DNA of 64,000 bases. Source: an uncultured Ruminococcus sp. (GTDB lineage: Bacteria > Bacillota > Clostridia > Oscillospirales > Ruminococcaceae). Within the stretch, counting starts at the first letter, position 1. Each line of letters starts with the position of its first letter. Positions 18,080 to 25,316 of this stretch are shown here, piece after piece. The position numbers were made by a program, and so were the translations under genes. The stretch spans positions 62,001 to 126,000 of the forward strand of contig UQPZ01000002.1 of the NCBI GenBank assembly GCA_900543145.1, read 5' to 3'. The notes under the pieces were generated by a model. It worked only from the letters and a program-made list of their open reading frames with translations, searched no databases and was not told the origin of the DNA.

Positions 18080-18108
18080 ATTATATCAATTTTACGGTAG
18101 TTTGTCAA
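18080..18108 (-). promoter_or_regulatory. Consensus sigma-A promoter of the ABC operon
   Basis: TTGACA (18108-18103), 17-nt spacer, TATAAT (18085-18080) on the minus strand: both boxes match consensus exactly. Such a strong promoter implies control by a repressor, an attenuator, or both. Confidence 0.9.
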
Positions 18109-18113
18109 GTTTA

Positions 18114-18127
18114 CTTAAACGTTTAAG
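18114..18127. promoter_or_regulatory. LacI-family-like operator, CTTAAACGTTTAAG
   Basis: A perfect 14-bp palindrome with central CG, ending 5 bp upstream of the -35 box. Core AAACGTTT and offset match the operator at the alpha-galactosidase promoter. The regulator gene is not in the window. The remaining 330 bp up to 18457 are A/T-rich and show no gene I can support; a minus frame of 81 codons there has no good start signal. Confidence 0.65.
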
Positions 18128-18457
18128 AGTGATGTTTTTTTGTGCAACTTTTACATTTGTTTATTATGTCTAATAACTTCTCTTGTTTTTTGTGCATATT
18201 GTTTTACAAAGAATTAAATCATTCTAAACTCAGGCACGTTTTCAGAACAATTGCACGCAATTAATAAAATGTTTATTAATTGCAGCGATAATTTCCGTGC
18301 GAATATATTCTTAATAGCAAATAAATGAAACATTTCTTCATAATTCGATACAAAGTGCGCTGCTTGATGTGACGCAAATTTGATTATGTTCAATTTTTTT
18401 ACATTGCCTGTTTTTACATAGGCTATATAAAAATACGCTGACGGCACAAAACCGTCC

Positions 18458-18505
18458 AACAGCTTCCGACAAAATTTTCTGACGGAAGCTGTTATTATTT
18501 TATTC
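18458..18505 (+). terminator. Hairpin plus U-rich tract in front of spoIIAA
   Basis: AACAGCTTCCG (18458-18468) pairs perfectly with CGGAAGCTGTT (18483-18493), followed by ATTATTTTATTC. It reads as a plus-strand terminator about 30 nt before the spoIIAA ribosome binding site. It may stop stray transcription into the sporulation operon or act within its leader. No sigma-H type promoter was identified. Confidence 0.5.
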
Positions 18506-18536
18506 AGAAAACAAAACTGCGAAAGGAATGACCGAT

Positions 18537-18941
18537 ATGGACGTTAAAATTTATCCCGAAAGAGAGGAAAGAAAGCTTACCGCTGTTATATACGGCGATA
18601 TAGATCATCACACCGCAAAATACATACGCGGCGAGATAGACGGTTCAATAAAGGAATATAGCCCTAAAACCCTTATTATTGATTTCAGGAACGTAACCTT
18701 TATGGACAGTTCGGGAATAGGACTTGTCATGGGCCGCTACAAGATAATGACCGAGCTTGGCGGAGAGGTTCTGACTGCAAATCCGCCGCCGTATATACGA
18801 AAGGTAATGCAGCTTGCAGGACTTCACAGGCTTAGCAGAATTATTTCCTGCTCTTCTCCTGAGGAGGATTCGGGCAATCCGGAGTTATCCAAGTCCCGTG
18901 CAGACACAGAGGACAAGCAGCTTTCAGCTGAAAATAAATAA
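18537..18941 (+). CDS. spoIIAA: Anti-sigma F factor antagonist SpoIIAA
   Basis: A 134-residue STAS-domain protein, slightly longer than the usual 116 because of a polar C-terminal tail. The phosphorylatable serine lies in FRNVTFMDSSGIGLVMGRYK. It binds SpoIIAB in the forespore and frees sigma F when dephosphorylated. The ATG at 18537 is preferred to one at 18528 because AAAGG is 10 nt upstream of the former but only 1 nt from the latter. It is the first gene of spoIIAA-spoIIAB-sigF, the standard order. Confidence 0.92.
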   Translation: MDVKIYPEREERKLTAVIYGDIDHHTAKYIRGEIDGSIKEYSPKTLIIDFRNVTFMDSSGIGLVMGRYKIMTELGGEVLTANPPPYIRKVMQLAGLHRLSRIISCSSPEEDSGNPELSKSRADTEDKQLSAENK

Positions 18942-18962
18942 ATATCGAGAGGAATGTTAAAA

Positions 18963-19412
18963 GTGAAGCAAACAGCAGTAAACGAAATGAAACTGAGCTT
19001 TCCGAGCTACTCGGAAAACGAGCGTTTTTCAAGAATAGCGGTATCGGGCTTTCTTACGCAGCTTGACCCGCAGATAGACGAGCTGTCTGAAATAAAGACC
19101 GCCGTTTCGGAGGGGGTAACAAACTGTATCGTACACGCTTACCGTGATACTGTAGGAGAGGTATTTATACAGGTTCGGATACTCGACAAGGGCAGGGTTT
19201 ACATAAAAATACGTGACAAGGGCTGCGGTATTGACGATGTAGAAAAGGCTATGGAGCCGCTGTTTACTACCGCCCCTGAGGAAGAGCGGGCCGGTCTGGG
19301 CTTTGCGGTAATGGAAAGCTTTATGGACAAAATAAAGGTACGCAGTCAGAAGGGAAAGGGAACTACCGTTGTCATGGAAAAAACACTGAAAACCCGAAAG
19401 GCATTCCGATGA
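18963..19412 (+). CDS. spoIIAB: Anti-sigma F factor / serine kinase SpoIIAB
   Basis: 149 residues from a GTG at 18963 (GAGAGG 10 nt upstream; an ATG at 18954 abuts the SD). A GHKL-type ATPase: the N box is AVSEGVTNCIVHAY, the G1 box IRDKGCGIDD and the G2 region ERAGLGFAVMESFMDKIKV. It holds sigma F inactive and phosphorylates SpoIIAA. Its last codons overlap the sigF start by 4 nt (ATGA), giving coupled translation of the antagonist and its target. Confidence 0.93.
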   Translation: MKQTAVNEMKLSFPSYSENERFSRIAVSGFLTQLDPQIDELSEIKTAVSEGVTNCIVHAYRDTVGEVFIQVRILDKGRVYIKIRDKGCGIDDVEKAMEPLFTTAPEEERAGLGFAVMESFMDKIKVRSQKGKGTTVVMEKTLKTRKAFR

Positions 19413-20077
19413 TAACCAAAACCGAAGAATCCGGCAGGCTCGCAGAAGAAAACCTGGGGCTTGTTCACCTATGTGCAAACCGTTTCCGCGGAAAGGGAAT
19501 TGAATACGATGACCTTTACGGAGCAGGCTGCATAGGTCTTATAAAAGCTTCAAAGGCTTTTGATCCTGAACGTGGAGTCAAATTTTCGACCTACGCGGTT
19601 CCTGTGATCCTCGGCGAAATAAAAAGACTTTTTCGTGACGGAGGAACAATAAAGGTTAGCCGAAGTATCAAGGAGCTTTCAATGAGGATCTCGCGCTGCC
19701 GGGAAAAATTCATTGCCGGCGAGGGCAGGGAACCGACGGTAGACGAGCTTTGCGAACTGTCCGGCGAATCCTGCGATGCCGTTGTAGAAGCTCTTAACGT
19801 CGCTTTACCGCCAATAAGCCTTACCGAATCCGGCGATGATTCAGAGCACGGTCAGATCGATATACCGACTCCTCCGCCTGATATGACGATAACCGATTCG
19901 CTTTCTCTCAGGCAGGTAATGAGCCGCCTTGAGCCTAAGGACAGGCAGCTTATTTTTCTAAGATATTTTAAAAACAGAACTCAGACCGATACGGCCAGGA
20001 TTCTGGGCATGACTCAGGTACAGGTTTCAAGGCGTGAAAAAAAGCTACTGGCATCAATGCGAAGTCAGCTTGAATAA
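19409..20077 (+). CDS. sigF: Sporulation sigma factor SigF
   Basis: A 222-residue sigma-70 family factor that drives early forespore transcription. Region 2 reads YGAGCIGLIKASKAFDPERGVKFSTYAVPVILGEIKR and region 4 contains LEPKDRQLIFLRYFKNRTQTDTARILGMTQVQVSRREKK, the helix-turn-helix for -35 recognition. The spoIIAB-sigF overlap and the following terminator close the operon. Its presence indicates endospore-forming ancestry. Confidence 0.95.
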   Translation: MITKTEESGRLAEENLGLVHLCANRFRGKGIEYDDLYGAGCIGLIKASKAFDPERGVKFSTYAVPVILGEIKRLFRDGGTIKVSRSIKELSMRISRCREKFIAGEGREPTVDELCELSGESCDAVVEALNVALPPISLTESGDDSEHGQIDIPTPPPDMTITDSLSLRQVMSRLEPKDRQLIFLRYFKNRTQTDTARILGMTQVQVSRREKKLLASMRSQLE

Positions 20078-20097
20078 TTAAGACGGGATCAAACATG

Positions 20098-20128
20098 AAA
20101 AAAGCCGCCTTTAGGGACGGCTTTTTTC
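20098..20128 (+). terminator. Intrinsic terminator of the spoIIA operon
   Basis: AAAGCCG, loop CCTTTAGGGA, CGGCTTTTTT, 20 nt after the sigF stop. Confidence 0.9.
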
Positions 20129-20231
20129 TGTAAGTAAGGAAAGTAAAATGAATTGAAAAGAAAAATTCTATAGATAAACTCTTTTCTTATATATTAAAAA
20201 TCATTCTCTGTTATCCACGGTATTGACAGCC

Positions 20232-20858
20232 TTACTCTGTCATACCCTCTTTTATCCTTATATATTCCTTCATAAGCATTACTGCGCCTTCAGTTCCCGT
20301 CTTTGAGGAGTTGATGCAAAGATCATAATTCTTCGCCTCTCCCCATTTCATATCGGAATAATAATTATAATAATTTGCTCTGCGCTTATCAGTCTTCCGT
20401 ATAAAATCCTCGACCTTATTCTTCTCAATATCGTAGCGCTCTAAGATACGCTTCTTTTTCTGGGTCATATTTCCCGTAATAAAGAAATTTATAACATTGC
20501 TGTTTGCCTTAAGCACATAATCTGCGCATCTTCCGACAATAACGCAGGGACCCTTATCCGCCAGCTTTTTGATAGTTTCAAACTGAGCCAAAAATATTTT
20601 GTGATTCAACGGCATTTCAGGATTAAGCCTGCCGTCTGCCGTTACGGGATAGTTTCCCATAACCAGTGAATACAAAAAGCTGTTGGTATAGCTTTCATCG
20701 TGCTTAACAAACAGCTCCTCGCAGATACCGCTTTCCTTTGAAGCCATTTCAAGAAGCTCTTTGTCATAAAATCCTATACCCATTTCGTCAGCAAGCTTCT
20801 GACCTATTTCCCGTCCGCCGCTGCCAAATTCACGGCTTATCGTAATAATTGATCTCAT
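20232..20858 (-). CDS. Cytidylate kinase-like protein
   Basis: A 208-residue P-loop protein of the cytidylate kinase-like (Cytidylate_kin2) family. The first lines, ITISREFGSGGREIGQKLAD, form a variant P-loop; GIGFYDKELLEMASKESGI and CVIVGRCADYVL match the family. SD AAAGGGG precedes the ATG by 9 nt. These proteins are common in Firmicutes in addition to the true Cmk, and their substrate is not settled. It stands alone, with a TATAAT box near 20912 (minus strand) beside a TTGTATACAA palindrome. Confidence 0.85.
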   Translation of the reverse strand: MRSIITISREFGSGGREIGQKLADEMGIGFYDKELLEMASKESGICEELFVKHDESYTNSFLYSLVMGNYPVTADGRLNPEMPLNHKIFLAQFETIKKLADKGPCVIVGRCADYVLKANSNVINFFITGNMTQKKKRILERYDIEKNKVEDFIRKTDKRRANYYNYYSDMKWGEAKNYDLCINSSKTGTEGAVMLMKEYIRIKEGMTE

Positions 20859-21047
20859 AACAAAGTCCCCTTTCGGTATAATTTATCTTCGGCTTGTGCC
20901 GTATGCTTATTATAACATACTTTTTGTAGTTTGTATACAAAAATTCTGAAAAAACTTGCACAAATTTGTGATTGACCGCTTGTACATATTTCATATATTT
21001 ATATTTTATAAAATTTTTAGCAGGCCGAAATTCACTTATCCGTATAT

Positions 21048-21079
21048 ATAAAAAACAGCGGAGCTGTTAAACTCCGCTG
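21048..21079 (-). terminator. Intrinsic terminator of the SPFH gene
   Basis: Minus strand: CAGCGGAG, 8-nt loop, CTCCGCTG, then TTTTTTATATA. It lies 13 nt past the stop at 21092. Confidence 0.88.
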
Positions 21080-21091
21080 AGATATACTCTG

Positions 21092-21973
21092 TTATTCGCC
21101 CTCTTTTACAGCGGCCTTTTCGTCAAGATCCAGGCTTACCAGAGGATTGGCGGACGAAGCTACCTTTGGCAGTACGCCGTCCCATTTGTCTATTGTTTCA
21201 TACCTTATAAGCGTATCGTTTATAGATTCTGAAAGAACCTTATTTGCCTCTGCCTGAGCGTCGGCTCTGGTTTTTATTGCAGTTGCGTCAGCTTCGGCGG
21301 CAATTGTTTTCTTCTTTGCCTCCGCCTCTGCGATCACGATCTGCTGCTCCTGCTCGGTTTTGGTTTTTATAAGATTTTGCTCTGCGACCTGCTTTGCCTC
21401 TATTGCGTTATTAAACTCTGCAGAGAAATCAAAATTTACAATATTGAACTTTTCGATCTGGATACCGTAATCGGACACCTTCGATTCAAGCTGTTCCTTG
21501 ATCTCGCTTCCGACCTGATTACGCTCGGTTATCAGCTCCTCCGCAGTATATTTTGCGCTTACTGCCTTCATAGATTCCTGAACGGCAGGCATAAGTATAA
21601 CAGACTGATAATCTGCACCTATGTTCTTATAGATCATCGCCGATGAATCATTGCGTACCCTGAAATTTACTGCGATCTTTGAGCTTACCGTCTGAAGATC
21701 CTTTGATACTGCGCTTGCGTCCGCCTCATATACCTGTATCTTATTTGATACGACTACAAGCTCCTGAGCAAATGGCACTTTCAGATGAAAGCCCTCCGAA
21801 TAGGTCCCCTCGGATACCTTTCCGAATGTAACAATAACGCCTGTCGCACCTGCCGGAACTATAGCTACCGATGATATAACAAGTATAAGAATAACAACAG
21901 CACATACGATTATACCTATCAGCTTTCCAGTTTTCTTTTTAGGTCCGATGTCCACAACTTTTGAATTCAGCAT
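21092..21973 (-). CDS. SPFH/prohibitin family membrane protein
   Basis: 293 residues: a lysine-rich start (KKKTGK), one membrane helix (LIGIIVCAVVILILVISSVAIV), then a Band 7/SPFH domain (VPAGATGVIVTFGKVSEGTYSEGFHLKVP). A coiled-coil segment follows, rich in Glu/Ala (EAKQVAEQNLIKTKTEQEQQ onwards). These proteins form membrane-bound oligomeric cages or scaffolds. SD GGAGG is 7 nt before the ATG. It is monocistronic with its own terminator; no linked NfeD-type protease is present. Confidence 0.9.
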   Translation of the reverse strand: MLNSKVVDIGPKKKTGKLIGIIVCAVVILILVISSVAIVPAGATGVIVTFGKVSEGTYSEGFHLKVPFAQELVVVSNKIQVYEADASAVSKDLQTVSSKIAVNFRVRNDSSAMIYKNIGADYQSVILMPAVQESMKAVSAKYTAEELITERNQVGSEIKEQLESKVSDYGIQIEKFNIVNFDFSAEFNNAIEAKQVAEQNLIKTKTEQEQQIVIAEAEAKKKTIAAEADATAIKTRADAQAEANKVLSESINDTLIRYETIDKWDGVLPKVASSANPLVSLDLDEKAAVKEGE

Positions 21974-22075
21974 ATTATTTCCTCCGTTTTAATGTGATTT
22001 TATACAGCCTGATCATAACGCTGTATATGTGTGTTTTTCTTTATGACTGACTTCTTCCCCATATTTTTTGCTGAA

Positions 22076-22636
22076 CTAAATAATATTCAGCTTTTCAAAC
22101 TCCCTCTCCGCCTGACGCTTATAATACGAAGCCCTGTATCCCATAATAAGTATAAGCAGTACTTCATTGAGCCTTTTTCTCTGTTCGCCGATATATTCGG
22201 GAGATAGATTTTTATCTGTTTCTTCAGCTATCTCGTCACGGCTGTGAAGATTTTTCTTTGACATAATGCAAAGCAGTCTGCACATCAGATTGTAAAGCTC
22301 GGTATCGTGAAGTATATCGTCGGACATATCGTCAACCCTTCCGTTGATATAAGCCATTAGACCCGCAATATTTTCAAGCTTCATCGTTCCTCTTAGAATA
22401 TTGATAAGAAGTATTCGTACTATCTGACGTTCGGTATATTTTTTCCCTACCGCCGGAGTTACCCAGCCACGCTTTATCCAATTCTGTATCGTCGAACCTT
22501 CAAGACCCGTCAAAGTCGAAAGCTGTGAAAGGGTCAGTCCTCCGGTTGCCGATAAAATCGGCTCGATAAGTGAAAAAGCGTCCTCCTCCGCCTTTGCGTC
22601 AAAATCCAGCGCCGTTCCCGGCAATTTGTCCAGCAT
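22076..22636 (-). CDS. DUF1836 putative transcriptional regulator
   Basis: 186 residues. The core (LTLSQLSTLTGLEGSTIQNWIKRGWVTPAVGKKYTERQIVRILLINILRG) is a MerR-like winged helix typical of DUF1836, followed by a helical region. It is expected to bind DNA. Its promoter is overlapped by a GGTTCAAATGAACC palindrome between -10 and -35, which suggests autoregulation. The 280-nt leader upstream of the start has no recognised gene. Confidence 0.8.
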   Translation of the reverse strand: MLDKLPGTALDFDAKAEEDAFSLIEPILSATGGLTLSQLSTLTGLEGSTIQNWIKRGWVTPAVGKKYTERQIVRILLINILRGTMKLENIAGLMAYINGRVDDMSDDILHDTELYNLMCRLLCIMSKKNLHSRDEIAEETDKNLSPEYIGEQRKRLNEVLLILIMGYRASYYKRQAEREFEKLNII

Positions 22637-22915
22637 ATTTTTTCACCGTTCCTTTCTGCGTTTTGCATTTTGCCTGAATTGTCTGATCTTATCCGTTTTG
22701 TTTTTTGGGTCCTGCTGCCGTACCAGACTGTACAGCTTACTTTTTTCTGAATCTGACTGCATTGTTTTCCGTACGGCTGTACAGCCGCAGGCAGTTCTCC
22801 CCATTGATCCTAAAAGCATTTAAATTTCCGTCGCACCCCATGCTTTTCAGATCTTTTTTATTTTTCGTAATTCACATTCTTTCAAGTTCTTTTCTTCGTG
22901 TCTTACGATACTATG

Positions 22916-22970
22916 ATTATAGCACAGGTTCATTTGAACCGCAAGTTTGGTCTTATGACTTTTTAAGTCA
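22916..22970 (-). promoter_or_regulatory. Promoter of the DUF1836 gene with two palindromes
   Basis: Minus strand TTGCGG (22944-22939), 17-nt spacer, TATAAT (22921-22916). GGTTCA-AA-TGAACC (22927-22940) fills most of the spacer, and TGACTT-AAA-AAGTCA (22956-22970) lies upstream of -35. Both are plausible operators. The adjoining 22637-22915 and 22971-23126 stretches hold no gene I can support. Confidence 0.6.
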
Positions 22971-23126
22971 AAAAGCAATATACGATTTAATTTATCTCAT
23001 ATATGCTCTTGTTTTCTTATTTTATCTTCTGTTTTCTTAAAATTTCATATTCGTATGCCCTGAAAATCCCATGTTTATTTCTTCCGTAAGGACAAATAAT
23101 ATAAACTGTAAATATAAACTGGTCTG

Positions 23127-23156
23127 AAAGGAGGAATGCTCTCGTCAGGGAGCATT
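23127..23156 (+). promoter_or_regulatory. Shine-Dalgarno followed by a 22-nt hairpin
   Basis: AAAGGAGG (23127-23134) abuts AATGCTCTC-GTCA-GGGAGCATT (9-bp stem with one T-G pair, 4-nt loop). The start at 23166 is 9 nt after the hairpin. An ATG at 23136 lies inside the stem only 1 nt from the SD. Confidence 0.6.
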
Positions 23157-23165
23157 GCAATAATT

Positions 23166-23519
23166 ATGTCTGAAAAAAATTCTTCCCTAAGGGATCTGCT
23201 TGAAAACGACGCTTCAAGCCGCCGCTTCTTTGAATCTCTTTCACCGCAGATGCAGAGCAGCCTGCTTGAAAAAAACGCCGAAGCCTTTAAAGAGCTGCGA
23301 ACCTGCGCCGAACAGTACGATAAAAATTCTCCGGACGGTAGAACAGTGCCGTTTGAAGGCTATAATCCCTCCTGCTCCGCTAACGACTGTACAGGGCTGA
23401 TACCTCAGGGCTCAAATCATTCAGAGGGTGATTTTAACGAATTCAAACAGCTGTATCCATTTTCAAATCCCGCCTATACTGTTGAAAACGAAGCCTATAA
23501 CGACGGAAAAACCTCTTAA
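23166..23519 (+). CDS. Hypothetical acidic protein
   Basis: A 117-residue soluble protein with no recognised family, beginning MSEKNSSLRDLLENDASS. The first 55 residues look helical and resemble a short regulatory domain (FFESLSPQMQSSLLEKNAEAFKELRTCAEQYD); the rest is polar, probably disordered, with two Cys. The start at 23166 is chosen because a strong SD is brought to 9 nt when the intervening hairpin folds; an alternative in-frame ATG at 23136 would add 10 residues. A strong terminator follows. Confidence 0.6.
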   Translation: MSEKNSSLRDLLENDASSRRFFESLSPQMQSSLLEKNAEAFKELRTCAEQYDKNSPDGRTVPFEGYNPSCSANDCTGLIPQGSNHSEGDFNEFKQLYPFSNPAYTVENEAYNDGKTS

Positions 23520-23541
23520 ATCCTGACCTTACTAACTTAAT

Positions 23542-23602
23542 CAGGCGAACGCATACCTTTACTGCGGTTACGGCAGAGGTATGTGTTCGCCTGTTTTATT
23601 TT
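23542..23602 (+). terminator. Intrinsic terminator
   Basis: CAGGCGAACGCATACCT pairs with AGGTATGTGTTCGCCTG (one G-T) followed by TTTTATTTTATG. It ends the hypothetical gene and faces the convergent rmuC gene. Confidence 0.92.
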
Positions 23603-23626
23603 ATGTATTTAATTTCTATAAAGCAG

Positions 23627-24955
23627 CTATTCGCCGCTTACCGACAGCAGCTTTTCCGCTTCTTCTGAATCTAGCTGTTCTATTTCCCTCAACTTACGGT
23701 TAATGCCCCTTGTCCTTACGCCGACAAGCTTATCAAGATCGTCGTCCAGCTGACGGATACGGTTTCTGGCGGAGGAAAGCACCTCCTCAAACTTACCGAA
23801 TTCGGTTTTTACCGCCCCCAGAACCTGCCATACCTCGCTGCTGCGCTTTTGTATCTGCAAGGTTTTAAATCCCATCTGGAGGGAATTGAGCATAGCTGCC
23901 ATTGTAGACGGCCCGGCTATATTAACGCTGTAGTCACGCTGTAAAACCTCCACAAGTCCGTGATTTACCACCTCGGCATACAGTCCTTCAAATGGTAGGA
24001 ACATTACCGCAAAACTTGTGGTATACGGCGGGCATATATACTTATCATGAATATCCTTTGCACACTTCTTGATTATTCCCTCAAGATTCTTATACGCCGA
24101 TTTTACAGCGTCTGCGCTGCCGCTTTCATATGCGTCCTGCAAAGCAGCGTAAGTATCTCCCGGAAATTTACTGTCAATAGGCAGGTAGATATGCTCTCCC
24201 CCGTCGGAGGCGGGAAGCCTGACTGCAAATTCGACCCGCTCCCTGCTGTTGGGAACGGTAGGGACTTCCGTTTCATACTGCTCCGGCGTAAGGATCTCCT
24301 GCAATATAGCGCCCAGCTGTATTTCCCCGAGAATACCTCTTGTCTTTACGTTTGAAAGCACCTTTTTCAGATCGCCTACTCCCGAAGCAAGAGTCTGCAT
24401 TTCTCCCAGTCCCTTGTATACCTGCTCCAGCCGCTCGCTTACAAGCTTAAAGGATTCGTTCATTTTCTTTTCAAGCGACTCCTGAAGCTTTTCGTCAACC
24501 GTGCCTCTTATCTTGTCAAGCTGCTTTGCATTATCCTCCTGTATCGACGTAAGCTGCTTTGATATAGTGCTTCTCATATCCTCCAGCTTCTGCTGGTTCG
24601 TAGTTTCAAGAGTTTTAAGACGCTCCTCAAAAATCCTTAGCTGAGCCTGAACCGAAGCAGTCATTTCCTGCTGCTTTTCTACTATATGCCTGTCCATTTC
24701 CAGAAGCCTTTTTTCCTGACTCTCAGCAAAGCTTTTCTGATTTTCTGAAAGCATACCGCCCATTGTTCCCATAGAATTTGACACATTGTTGGAAAGCTCC
24801 TGCCTGAGCCGGCTCTGCTCCGCCGAAAGCTCTCCTTGCAATTTTTCAAGGCGGGACAACAATTCCTCTCCGTTATTGCCGCCGTTCTGCTTGATAATAA
24901 GAATTATCAGCATTACCGCACAGCTGATAAGTATAATTAAGATCGCTGTTTCCAT
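23627..24955 (-). CDS. rmuC: DNA recombination protein RmuC
   Basis: 442 residues: an N-terminal membrane helix (AILIILISCAVMLIILIIK), a long coiled coil to about residue 190, then the RmuC nuclease-like domain (RGILGEIQLGAILQEILTPEQYE, LPIDSKFPGDTYAAL, FAVMFLPFEGLYAEVV). It limits inversions at short inverted repeats in E. coli. The ATG at 24955 has its SD 29 nt upstream with a 22-nt hairpin between. An ATG at 24982, 3 nt after the same SD, would start a 14-codon overlapping frame. Confidence 0.93.
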   Translation of the reverse strand: METAILIILISCAVMLIILIIKQNGGNNGEELLSRLEKLQGELSAEQSRLRQELSNNVSNSMGTMGGMLSENQKSFAESQEKRLLEMDRHIVEKQQEMTASVQAQLRIFEERLKTLETTNQQKLEDMRSTISKQLTSIQEDNAKQLDKIRGTVDEKLQESLEKKMNESFKLVSERLEQVYKGLGEMQTLASGVGDLKKVLSNVKTRGILGEIQLGAILQEILTPEQYETEVPTVPNSRERVEFAVRLPASDGGEHIYLPIDSKFPGDTYAALQDAYESGSADAVKSAYKNLEGIIKKCAKDIHDKYICPPYTTSFAVMFLPFEGLYAEVVNHGLVEVLQRDYSVNIAGPSTMAAMLNSLQMGFKTLQIQKRSSEVWQVLGAVKTEFGKFEEVLSSARNRIRQLDDDLDKLVGVRTRGINRKLREIEQLDSEEAEKLLSVSGE

Positions 24956-24959
24956 ATGT

Positions 24960-24990
24960 ACGCCCGAAAAGCTTCGGACATTTACCTCCG
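24960..24990 (-). promoter_or_regulatory. Shine-Dalgarno followed by a 22-nt hairpin (rmuC)
   Basis: Minus strand: CGGAGG (24990-24985), TAA, then ATGTCCGAA-GCTT-TTCGGGCGT (9-bp stem with two G-T pairs, 4-nt loop), ACAT, ATG. Removing the hairpin leaves 7 nt between SD and start. Confidence 0.6.
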
Positions 24991-25018
24991 TTTCATAGCT
25001 TATTATGCAATATTATTA

Positions 25019-25047
25019 AGTATAGCATATAACGGCGGTTATTTCAA
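25019..25047 (-). promoter_or_regulatory. Promoter of rmuC
   Basis: TTGAAA (25047-25042), 17-nt spacer, TATACT (25024-25019) on the minus strand. Confidence 0.65.
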
Positions 25048-25058
25048 CCGTACTGCTG

Positions 25059-25193
25059 TTACCTGTAATAGGTCTTTTCAGTATAAATATCCCTTTTCTT
25101 TTTATCTCCGCTGTCTCCGAGAAGCCCTAAAAATTCACATATACCGTTTATGCCTATGACTACCGGTGAAACAAGCGCAATTACCTCCAGCAT
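25059..25193 (-). CDS. Small 44-residue protein of unknown function
   Basis: Starts MLEVIALVSPVVIGINGICE and ends with a charged tail (GDSGDKKKRDIYTEKTYYR). The first half is a hydrophobic helix that could sit in the membrane. The ATG has GGAGG 8 nt upstream and a TATAAT box about 35 nt upstream, so it carries its own expression signals despite its size. It lies between rmuC and an XRE regulator with the same orientation. It may be a small membrane peptide of a regulator-controlled unit; no family is recognised. Confidence 0.6.
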   Translation of the reverse strand: MLEVIALVSPVVIGINGICEFLGLLGDSGDKKKRDIYTEKTYYR

Positions 25194-25204
25194 TTTTATT
25201 TCCT

Positions 25205-25239
25205 CCTGTATAATTAATTCAGTAATTATATTATACAGG
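25205..25239 (-). promoter_or_regulatory. Inverted repeat overlapping the -10 region of the small ORF
   Basis: CCTGTATAAT (25205-25214) and ATTATACAGG (25230-25239) are perfect 10-bp complements 15 nt apart. The distal arm includes the TATAAT box and the proximal arm touches the SD. It may be an operator for a neighbouring XRE regulator or an RNA hairpin masking the ribosome site. Confidence 0.5.
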
Positions 25240-25316
25240 ATAAACTGTCCGTTTGTCTGGACTTCTGTGCAAAAGCTCCGTTTTGCAGTACGCTTTTTTG
25301 TACTTTGATCAATTTT

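Noticed and set aside
18214..18459. 81-codon minus-strand ORF between the ABC promoter and spoIIAA
   Set aside because: No ribosome site and composition typical of A/T-rich non-coding sequence.
20211..20219. TTATCCACG as a DnaA box
   Set aside because: A single near-match far from dnaA, in a gene 3' region, with no partners; the real box cluster is between dnaA and dnaN.
22705..23040. 111-codon plus-strand ORF in the gap upstream of the DUF1836 gene
   Set aside because: Phe/Leu/Ser-rich composition from A/T-rich sequence, no SD, and it crosses the DUF1836 promoter and palindromes.
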